In this document: in pieces, positions 15,315-22,208 of the stretch
How positions within the stretch are numbered: position 1 is the stretch's first letter
Layout of the letters: each line of letters starts with the position of its first letter
Assembly: GCA_017399685.1 (NCBI GenBank)
Contig: JAFQBM010000003.1
Location: 1-64,000 of the forward strand
Reading direction: 5' to 3'
Source: Lachnospiraceae bacterium
GTDB taxonomy: Bacteria; Bacillota; Clostridia; Lachnospirales; Lachnospiraceae
Length of the DNA stretch: 64,000 bases
The notes under the pieces: generated by a model
The model's input: the letters and a program-made list of their open reading frames with translations, nothing else
Database searches by the model: none
What the model was told of the DNA's origin: nothing
Program-made: the position numbers and the translations under genes

Positions 15315-15860
15315 ATGAACAAAGAGCAGCTGGAACAATGTATAGATGCTTATGGAACAGACATTTATGCATTTTGCAGCCGGATTACCTGTAACAGGCA
15401 GGAAGCGGATGATTTATATCAGGATACGTTTCTAAAGGCAGTAGAGTTAGGGGAGAAAATTGACGATACTAACAATCCAAAGAGCTATCTTGTGTCCATA
15501 GCAATGAGAATATGGAAAAATAAAAAACGAAAATTTGCATGGAGAAACCGAATCGCAGAGTCAATGACCTTGGTGGAAGAAACCATAAGGGAAGAGGATA
15601 TAAATCACAGCGAGGTCATGTGTTCTCCGGAGGAGCAGATTTTGGATTGGGAATTAAAGGCACAGGTTCGACAGGCAGTAGAAAAACTGGATGAAAAGTA
15701 CAGGATGTCAGTGTATTTATATTATACCATGGAGTTTTCCATAGAACAGATTGCAGAAATCATGAAACTTCCGAAAGGAACGGTAAAGAGCCGGCTGCAT
15801 AAAGCAAGGAAACTGTTAAAACAGGAATTGGAGGTTGTTTTAAATGAAACAGGAAAATAA
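15315..15860 (+). CDS. ECF-type RNA polymerase sigma factor
   Basis: The 181-residue protein has sigma region 2 (about 10-75, with ADDLYQDTFLKA and SYLVSIAMRIWKNKKRK) and region 4 (about 120-175, with SIEQIAEIMKLPKGTVKSRLHKARK), and no regions 1 or 3: the ECF layout. It would redirect RNA polymerase to a stress or envelope regulon. The start codon of the next gene lies inside its end (17-base overlap), the usual arrangement of a sigma factor with its membrane anti-sigma factor. Confidence 0.93.
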   Translation: MNKEQLEQCIDAYGTDIYAFCSRITCNRQEADDLYQDTFLKAVELGEKIDDTNNPKSYLVSIAMRIWKNKKRKFAWRNRIAESMTLVEETIREEDINHSEVMCSPEEQILDWELKAQVRQAVEKLDEKYRMSVYLYYTMEFSIEQIAEIMKLPKGTVKSRLHKARKLLKQELEVVLNETGK

Positions 15861-17064
15861 ATTAGATGAAATATTAAAACAAGCCCTTTCTCCAGATGAA
15901 AAGCCAAATGACTGGCTGAATCAGAATATTTTAAGAAGAGTGAAGGAGAATAAAAAAATGACAAAAAGAACAAAACATAGAATACCTGCAGCAGCAATGG
16001 TGGCAGCACTTACACTTTGCCTTGGCTCGGCAACTGTATTTGCAGCATGGAAGTATCTGACGCCAGATGAGGTGGCAGAAGTGTTTGAAGACAAAGGATT
16101 AATGAAGGCCTTTCAAAGCGAAGGTGCAATTACCATGAATGAAAGTCAGGTTTGTGGAGATTTTAAAATTACCTTGCTGGGTATGGTATCAGGAAAGAAT
16201 TTAAGTCAGAATGTGTCAGAAACCAATGGAAGCATAGAAATAGATGGTGAAATGACACTTGAGGATGATAAAACCTATATCGTCACAGCCATTGAAAGGG
16301 TGAATGCTTCAGAAAATGCAGGGGATGGTAACTGGGATGAAGCAGGAGCATTGGATTTGACAGTATCCCCATTAGTGAAGGGTCTAACACCATGGGAATT
16401 TAATATTTATACCATGGAAGGAGGATGTATGACCGTGGTGGAAAATGATATCGAGTACCGTATTACAGAATGTGACAACATCGAGATGTTTGCGGATAAA
16501 GGAGTATATCTTTCTGTGACAGATGGTGTTCCTTCTGCGGATGCATATCAGTATGATGAAGCCACAGGTGAAATTACAAGAAATGAATCTTATGAAGGAG
16601 TAAATGCTTTATTCAACCTTCCGATAGATGTAAGCAAAGCAGATGCAAAAGCTGCGGAACAATTCCTGAAAGAAATGGAAGAAAAGCGGAATTCTAATGA
16701 CGCAGGAGAGGAACAGGATATGGAAGAGGAAGGACTAGCAGCAGAATTGTTTGAAGAAATGGAAAATTGGACTCTCGAAGAATTAAACAGCCGTGCAGAA
16801 TATATGGAAGATTTAACTCAGGTATTAATCCCGGATGAAGATGGAAATATCACTGCCAAGTCTTTTGAAATCGAAGAAGAGGGAATGAAAGTCGGAGAAG
16901 TTACCATATCGCCAAGTTTCTATTTTGAAGGAAAACAACCGGGAGAATCCGTTACTACGGAAATTATAGGTGATGAGGGAAGGTATTATATTGCAAATTA
17001 TACCATGAATGAAGATGGTACGTTTACTTTAAGAATTTATCGTTATAGTGTGAAAGAATCATAA
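15844..17064 (+). CDS. membrane anti-sigma factor, DUF4179-like
   Basis: The 406-residue protein has a cytoplasmic N-terminus (about 1-45) able to hold the sigma factor, one membrane helix (about 48-68, AAAMVAALTLCLGSATVFAA) and a large acidic extracytoplasmic domain (about 70-406). This is the architecture of Clostridial anti-sigma factors annotated as DUF4179. An acidic Glu-rich stretch (about 275-310) splits the external part. Its gene overlaps the sigma gene, so it very likely inhibits that sigma factor until an envelope signal releases it (inference from context). The first copy of a 98 bp repeat begins at its stop codon. Confidence 0.85.
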   Translation: MKQENKLDEILKQALSPDEKPNDWLNQNILRRVKENKKMTKRTKHRIPAAAMVAALTLCLGSATVFAAWKYLTPDEVAEVFEDKGLMKAFQSEGAITMNESQVCGDFKITLLGMVSGKNLSQNVSETNGSIEIDGEMTLEDDKTYIVTAIERVNASENAGDGNWDEAGALDLTVSPLVKGLTPWEFNIYTMEGGCMTVVENDIEYRITECDNIEMFADKGVYLSVTDGVPSADAYQYDEATGEITRNESYEGVNALFNLPIDVSKADAKAAEQFLKEMEEKRNSNDAGEEQDMEEEGLAAELFEEMENWTLEELNSRAEYMEDLTQVLIPDEDGNITAKSFEIEEEGMKVGEVTISPSFYFEGKQPGESVTTEIIGDEGRYYIANYTMNEDGTFTLRIYRYSVKES

Positions 17065-17160
17065 AAGGTCAATTGATGTATCTTGTAAACAGGTGATATG
17101 TAAATGTGTTACCTAGCCACCCTGGTGGCAGTTTACAAGATATGTCGTGAATAATTGAGG
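17063..17160 (+). repeat. 98 bp foldable intergenic repeat, copy 1
   Basis: This unit starts at the stop codon of the anti-sigma gene. It folds as a three-way junction: closing stem CTTGTAAAC/GTTTACAAG (17082-17090, 17131-17139), hairpin AGGTGA...TTACCT (17091-17114) and hairpin GCCAC-cctg-GTGGC (17116-17129). It ends in GAATAATTGAGG. A copy of the same length lies at 18284-18381 and a diverged one at about 27140-27218. Paired bases change together between copies, which supports a selected RNA fold. Confidence 0.7.
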
Positions 17161-17177
17161 TTTAGTGATAGCATAAG

Positions 17178-17299
17178 AACGCCCTGTTTTGAGGTAGCTT
17201 AGATGAGATGATTCATAATTTGCTGAATGTATTTTGTAGAGATTTACAAAATAGGTTATGAATCATCGTGATTTAGGCATGAAAACAGGGTGTTTTTTG
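17178..17299 (+). terminator. nested long palindrome, probable terminator
   Basis: An outer stem AACGCCCTGTTTT/AAAACAGGGTGTT (17178-17190, 17282-17294) ends in a T run. Inside are a perfect GATGATTCATAA/TTATGAATCATC (17207-17218, 17256-17267) and an inner ATTTTGTA/TTACAAAAT stem. The whole 120 bases form one extended hairpin. It probably ends the sigma/anti-sigma transcript. Confidence 0.65.
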
Positions 17300-17438
17300 T
17301 TTTATATGATTTTATACAATAGAAAGTTCATAAAGATTTTCTGTGAAAATGTCGATAGAATATAATAAACCGAGAATCATTGAGGATGGATATTATGGAA
17401 CGTTGCATTGGGTAAAACCGAATTAGGAGGATGAGGGT

Positions 17439-17987
17439 ATGAAGATAAGAGAAGCCAGACAGTTATATATACAGCAACAGAATACGCTTTCTGAACAAAA
17501 GAGGATATTAGAGAAGAAGTTAGAGGATAAAGAAAGTAAAATGTCCGATGAGGAGAGAGGCGTGATTCTTGAACTTTCCAATCAAATGGAAGAAGCCTAT
17601 GGAAGAAATCAGGGGGTATTAGAAAGCCTGATTTTACAAGAAAACTTAATACATAATATGGAAGTGTCAAAACAGCAAGGAGAAGCTACCAAAGAGGCTG
17701 TAGATGACATGGCAAAGTGTATGGAAATAGCCAGAAGAATTTCAAAGGGAGACAGAGTACCTGCATACGATGAGAAGAAATTGTTAGAGTATAGTTTTGA
17801 ATTATATATGTCAGCAAAAAATGCAGCCATGTTACATACTGAAAAGTCAAAAGAATCCCATAAATCTCTTTGGGAGGAGGAAGAAGAAAACTCTGGAACA
17901 GAAACCGCAAGTATCGAAGAAAAGATTGCAAATACGGAAGTATCCGTTGCGGCACCGGAAGTAGTGAATTTTGAAATTCCAGAATAA
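17439..17987 (+). CDS. hypothetical coiled-coil protein
   Basis: The 182-residue soluble protein is mostly charged helix. Residues about 1-60 (many K, E, Q with heptad-like spacing) and 65-125 should form coiled coils, followed by an acidic, Glu-rich and probably disordered C-terminus. TTAGGAGGATGAG precedes the ATG. There are no membrane segments and no family I recognise. It sits alone between the ECF pair and the ABC operon, with a terminator on each side. The GAATCATTGAGG motif occurs 54 bases before its start. Confidence 0.75.
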   Translation: MKIREARQLYIQQQNTLSEQKRILEKKLEDKESKMSDEERGVILELSNQMEEAYGRNQGVLESLILQENLIHNMEVSKQQGEATKEAVDDMAKCMEIARRISKGDRVPAYDEKKLLEYSFELYMSAKNAAMLHTEKSKESHKSLWEEEEENSGTETASIEEKIANTEVSVAAPEVVNFEIPE

Positions 17988-18079
17988 AATTTGAGTTTTT
18001 GAAATGAAAAGTTGGAATTTTGAAAATACACTTGTATATTTGAATGAAAAGGTGTACGCTAAGCAAAATTGAAAGAGAT

Positions 18080-18138
18080 AAGGACATATATTTGAATAGA
18101 GTGACGATATCAGTCTGTCTTCAGATATGTCCTTTTTT
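18080..18138 (+). terminator. terminator after the coiled-coil gene
   Basis: AAGGACATAT (18080-18089) pairs perfectly with ATATGTCCTT (18125-18134), followed by a T run. Confidence 0.75.
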
Positions 18139-18226
18139 GTTGCTTAAAAATGAAAAAGTTCTCATGGTTCTTGCTGAAATGAACTGCAAAGTGTTCAGGA
18201 ACATTCTTGGGAACAAAAATCTTTCA

Positions 18227-18282
18227 TCTTACAAAATTGTAAGATTCCTATTCACGAAGTTGTAAGGTTTTTATGCTATGAT
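18227..18282 (+). promoter_or_regulatory. palindromic operator and promoter of the ABC operon
   Basis: TCTTACAAAATTGTAAGA (18227-18244) is an 8+2+8 palindrome. A further half-site TTGTAAG follows at 18260, and the -10 box TATGAT lies at 18277-18282. A palindrome upstream of a promoter with a poor -35 is how BceR-like regulators activate their transporter operons (family knowledge). The regulator at 13412 is the candidate. Confidence 0.6.
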
Positions 18283-18283
18283 T

Positions 18284-18381
18284 AAAAGGTCAATTGATAT
18301 AGCTTGTAAATAGGTGACACGTAAACATGGCACTTAGCCACGCTAGTGGCGGTTTACAAGATATGCGGTGAATCATTGAGG
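18284..18381 (+). repeat. 98 bp foldable intergenic repeat, copy 2 (5' leader of ABC operon)
   Basis: This copy has the same length as copy 1 and begins at the expected transcription start, so it forms the 5' leader of the ABC operon. Closing stem CTTGTAAAT/GTTTACAAG, hairpin AGGTG...CACTT and hairpin GCCAC-gcta-GTGGC are preserved. The second hairpin keeps pairing despite base changes against copy 1. It ends in GAATCATTGAGG (18370-18381), 25 bases before the start codon. Confidence 0.7.
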
Positions 18382-18405
18382 ATAAGAAAGGCAGGAATAA
18401 AAGTC

Positions 18406-19092
18406 ATGGAAATATTAAAAGCAGAACATTTATTAAAAGTTTATGGAGAGAATGAAACCAAAGTAGTGGCGGTAAATGACATAAGTTTAACCGTTCATAA
18501 AGGAGAATTTGTAGCGATTGTGGGAGCTTCAGGTTCAGGAAAATCCACTTTGTTACATATATTAGGCGGTGTAGATGCCCCTACCAAGGGCAAGGTGTTG
18601 ATTGATGGAGAGGATGTTTATTCTTTAAAAGATGAAAAAAGGTCCATTCTTCGAAGAAGAAAAGTAGGATTTATTTTTCAGGAATATAATTTACTTCCGA
18701 TTCTGACAGTAGAAGAAAACATTAAGATGCCATTATCTTTGGATGGGAAAAAGCCAGAGGAGGCATATATCAATGAAATCATTCAGACCTTGGGACTGGA
18801 AGACAGAAGAACCCACTTACCAAACCAGTTGTCCGGAGGGCAGCAGCAAAGAGTTGCCATTGGACGGGCATTGGCCAACCGTCCATCCATCATTTTCGCA
18901 GATGAGCCAACTGGAAATCTGGATAAAAAGAATGGTTATGAAGTATTGGGCTTATTAAAAAAGTCCCTTCAGAAATTTTCCCAGACCTTAGTGTTAATCA
19001 CCCATGATGTAGAAATTGCAAACATGGCAGACCGAATCATCCGGATTGAAGACGGAAAAATCATTCAGGATGAGGTGAGAGCTCATGATTAA
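18406..19092 (+). CDS. ABC transporter ATPase (BceA/MacB type)
   Basis: The 228-residue ATPase shows Walker A GASGSGKST, the Q-loop FQEYN, signature LSGGQQQR, Walker B IIFADEPTGNLD and switch THD. The short form without a C-terminal extension is typical of partners of FtsX-like permeases. The start is ATG 18406, following GGCAGGA; upstream in-frame codons lie in the repeat element. Its stop overlaps the first permease start (8 bases). One ATPase gene serves three permeases downstream, so it presumably combines with each of them or with mixed dimers (inference). Likely role: removing or sensing envelope-active peptides. Confidence 0.93.
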   Translation: MEILKAEHLLKVYGENETKVVAVNDISLTVHKGEFVAIVGASGSGKSTLLHILGGVDAPTKGKVLIDGEDVYSLKDEKRSILRRRKVGFIFQEYNLLPILTVEENIKMPLSLDGKKPEEAYINEIIQTLGLEDRRTHLPNQLSGGQQQRVAIGRALANRPSIIFADEPTGNLDKKNGYEVLGLLKKSLQKFSQTLVLITHDVEIANMADRIIRIEDGKIIQDEVRAHD

Positions 19093-21538
19093 TGAGAGAA
19101 AACTGGCGTTCAAATATTTATGTAAGAAAAAAAGGCGCAGTCTGTCTACGTTATTTGCCATCGCCCTATCTATGTTTATCGTTTTTGTAAGTGGAAATCT
19201 GATTATGGGTGCCTTTTATGCAAGTAAGCAGGCTGAATTAATACGAAACGGCAATCATATCGCGTACTTAGAGGAGATGAACTTAGAACAAATATCTGCG
19301 TTGGAAAAAGAAGGAGTCGTCCTTTGTGCCTTGGAAAACAGTACATATTTTATGGGGAAAATGGGAATGGAAGATCATGAAGGTTCTTTTGGATTTTACT
19401 ATTTTGAGGACTTTTCGAATTTCCCATTTTATTATGAAGTTGTACAAGGAAAAACTCCTGAAAAGCCTGGAGAAATTATGATAAATGAGATGTGGAAATA
19501 CTTTCTGGGCGAGGATTATGAAATTGGCGATACGATTACCGTGCAGTTGACGGGAATGGAATTAAAAACAGAGCCTAATCAGGAAAGTGTAGTGACGGAA
19601 GAAAACTCCATTACCAGAACCTATACGCTGGCCGGGTACTATCGTTGTCCGGAATATTCCTGGATTGAAGATGGGGTAGTTATGGTGAAAGATGAACCAC
19701 GAAAAGAGGGAAATACTTACCGGGTTTATATTACTTCGGAGGAAGAGGGAATTGAAGACATAGAATCCGTGGAAGGATTTGAAGAGAAAGAGGATTGGGC
19801 GAGAAATCTTGGAGAGAAATATGGAGCGAAGGTAGAGGTAAACTGGTTGTTTGAAAAGTCCCAGAGTGAAGAAACTGCCATGGGCTATTGCCTGGTTTTG
19901 ATTTTTGCCGTCTTTATTGGGGGATTTGCGGCCATTGTAATCCGGAATTCCTTCGTGATTTCTATCGTAGAACGGACAAGGGATTATGGAATGTTACGTT
20001 GTATCGGGGCTTCCAAAAGACAAATCCGAAAAATTGCTTTTTATGAGGCAGTGATGCTGGGAATTGCAGGAGAAGTAATCGGACTTATTGTTTCGTATCT
20101 ATTTTTATATCTGGTTATCCAAATAGGAAAAGAGCATATTTCTTTTTTAGAGGAATTTAAGTTTGTGCAGCGTCCAGTCTTAATCTTTGGAATTTGTTTG
20201 ATTGTTTTTTTAGTTGTATTATTTGGATTATTGGAACCGACCCGCCAGATAAATAAATTAAATCCTTTGAATGCATTACGAAATCAAAAGGATGTAAAGA
20301 AGGAGAAGTTCCGTGTCAAAAGGAGAAGGGGCTTTCTTGTAGCAAAACTGTTTGGAGTTGAGGGCGAGTATGCTTATAAGAACTTAATGAGAAACCGTAA
20401 GCGGTTTATTACCACCACAGCCAGTTGCGTGGTGGGGGTTACCTTTTTTATCGGAACCAATGCGGCATTTGTATACTCAGAGCAGATGTTGGAAGAACCC
20501 GGGATAGCATATGCAGATTATAACGCAGAACTTTATGTGCATTCCTGGTGCATGGATTCTGAAGATTCTTTAAAAGAGGAATTGGAGAGTATCAAAGGAA
20601 TCAGTAATATCACGTTTTGCTATCAGGAGTTTTACCGTATAGACAATGAAAGTCTGAAAAGGAAAGAGGATGGGGTGGTAGTAAAAACCAACTATGTACT
20701 GGCTTTGGATGAGGGAAAATATCCCATTGAGAAAGAAAGTGTGGAAAAAGGGGAAATTGGAGAATTAAAGCCGGGAGAATGTTATGTCATTAATTGGGGA
20801 TATGATGACGAAAAAAAGGAGATTGTGGAGATTTCCGATGTATCTGTTGGGGATAAGATTCAATTGCATGAGCTGATATTAGCTGAGGATGAATCTACGG
20901 AAAAAACCATCAGTGAGTTAAAAGTAAAAGCTGTTTTAAAAGAACAACCTTTTGCAAATACCTATAGTTACTATCCTGTGCTTGTGATGTCAAAAGAAGG
21001 ATTTCAGGCACTATGCGAAGAACAGGGGATGTCTTATGAGGAGTATGGAAAAATCCATTTTAAAATGGATAAAAACTGTGATACTTCTAAGGTGCAGGAA
21101 TTGGCTGATAAGTATGGAATGTTGTTTTTCGATGAAATGAAGGATGCGAGGGAAGCGGCAGAACAAATGAAGATGGCAAGACTTGTTGTGAATGCAATCT
21201 TGATTTTAGTAGCGCTTATTAGTTCCGTGAATTTATTTAACAGCATGGAATCTAACAATATCCTTAGGGAGAAAGAACGAAAAATCATGCGTACCGTTGG
21301 AATGAGCAAAAAGCAGTACCGGAAAATGATTTTATTAGAAGGTATGTTATCGGTAATCATAGCACTGATTTTAGGAACAGCTCTTGGGCTTGCCTTCGGA
21401 TACGGAATTTATAACATTATGGTACTGACAGAAAACGAGTTAAAATTTGCAGTACCGGTAGAAAGTATTGTTTTTGCCGGAGTAGGATTAACTTTACTGA
21501 CTGTGCTTTCCTGTATGGGAGGAATGAAAGAGGAGTAA
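19085..21538 (+). CDS. FtsX-like ABC permease, paralogue 1
   Basis: The 817-residue permease has membrane helix 1 (about 20-42), an external domain (about 45-265), three helices with the first FtsX domain (about 268-395, RTRDYGMLRCIGASKRQI), a fifth helix (about 448-468), a second external domain (about 475-690), and three C-terminal helices with the second FtsX domain (REKERKIMRTVGMSKKQYRKM). This is the ten-helix-class BceB/MacB-like arrangement with duplicated domains. The start overlaps the ATPase end. It is closely related along its whole length to the permeases at 22209 and 24652. Confidence 0.92.
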   Translation: MINERKLAFKYLCKKKRRSLSTLFAIALSMFIVFVSGNLIMGAFYASKQAELIRNGNHIAYLEEMNLEQISALEKEGVVLCALENSTYFMGKMGMEDHEGSFGFYYFEDFSNFPFYYEVVQGKTPEKPGEIMINEMWKYFLGEDYEIGDTITVQLTGMELKTEPNQESVVTEENSITRTYTLAGYYRCPEYSWIEDGVVMVKDEPRKEGNTYRVYITSEEEGIEDIESVEGFEEKEDWARNLGEKYGAKVEVNWLFEKSQSEETAMGYCLVLIFAVFIGGFAAIVIRNSFVISIVERTRDYGMLRCIGASKRQIRKIAFYEAVMLGIAGEVIGLIVSYLFLYLVIQIGKEHISFLEEFKFVQRPVLIFGICLIVFLVVLFGLLEPTRQINKLNPLNALRNQKDVKKEKFRVKRRRGFLVAKLFGVEGEYAYKNLMRNRKRFITTTASCVVGVTFFIGTNAAFVYSEQMLEEPGIAYADYNAELYVHSWCMDSEDSLKEELESIKGISNITFCYQEFYRIDNESLKRKEDGVVVKTNYVLALDEGKYPIEKESVEKGEIGELKPGECYVINWGYDDEKKEIVEISDVSVGDKIQLHELILAEDESTEKTISELKVKAVLKEQPFANTYSYYPVLVMSKEGFQALCEEQGMSYEEYGKIHFKMDKNCDTSKVQELADKYGMLFFDEMKDAREAAEQMKMARLVVNAILILVALISSVNLFNSMESNNILREKERKIMRTVGMSKKQYRKMILLEGMLSVIIALILGTALGLAFGYGIYNIMVLTENELKFAVPVESIVFAGVGLTLLTVLSCMGGMKEE

Positions 21539-21544
21539 AGAAGG

Positions 21545-22159
21545 ATGCAATCAATAGAAGAAATACAATTTAAAAATGTAGATGGTGATCATTTCATAGA
21601 TTTAAGTGAACATCCAAAAAAGTCATTGCTGGATCGAATCCATTTTGTCCTTTGCCAGTATGAGGAGCAGGAAAAATATATAGAAACAAGGCTGGATAAT
21701 AAAGGGAGAGCCATGTATTTGTCTATGATACTTTTCATAGTGGCTGTGATAGCAGAGATTTATTTTTATTCCATGAAAAGTATATACGGCCCTGACCCCA
21801 TAGGAACAACCGCCTTTGCAGCATTCAGTGTGGTGTTTTGGAAATGTTGTTTTTATATGATAGAAAATATCTTTGAATTTAATGTACACAATGAAACCTT
21901 ATGTTTTCTCAAATACAAAGCCCAAAAAGGAATTTTTACGATAAAATCCGAACAAAGATATTGCAAAGAACAAATCTCTTACCTCAAAGAACTATGCAGG
22001 GAAATAGAAACTACCTTTCATGAAGATATGATAGAGCAATATAAAAATGTAAAGTATAAAGAGAGACGGGCAGAAGAAAAAGTGTTTACTTTTTTTGATG
22101 ACAATAAGCTGATTTGTTATATTTTTATTTTTATAACTATTTTAATGTTTTTGGTGTAA
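21545..22159 (+). CDS. hypothetical membrane protein inside the ABC operon
   Basis: The 204-residue protein has a soluble N-terminus (about 1-55), two adjacent membrane helices (about 58-80 and 90-112), a charged helical cytoplasmic part (about 120-180), and a last helix at the very C-terminus (LICYIFIFITILMFLV). It starts six bases after permease 1 and lies between permeases 1 and 2, so it is part of the operon. I do not recognise the family. An accessory or immunity role beside the transporter is possible but not shown. Confidence 0.75.
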   Translation: MQSIEEIQFKNVDGDHFIDLSEHPKKSLLDRIHFVLCQYEEQEKYIETRLDNKGRAMYLSMILFIVAVIAEIYFYSMKSIYGPDPIGTTAFAAFSVVFWKCCFYMIENIFEFNVHNETLCFLKYKAQKGIFTIKSEQRYCKEQISYLKELCREIETTFHEDMIEQYKNVKYKERRAEEKVFTFFDDNKLICYIFIFITILMFLV

Positions 22160-22208
22160 TAACAAAAGCATTTACAGATGGAAAACATACAGAGTGAGGT
22201 GAGAGTTT

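Noticed and set aside
18044-18265. 73-codon open frame before the ABC operon
   Set aside because: It spans a clear terminator and the operator palindrome, and has no ribosome site.
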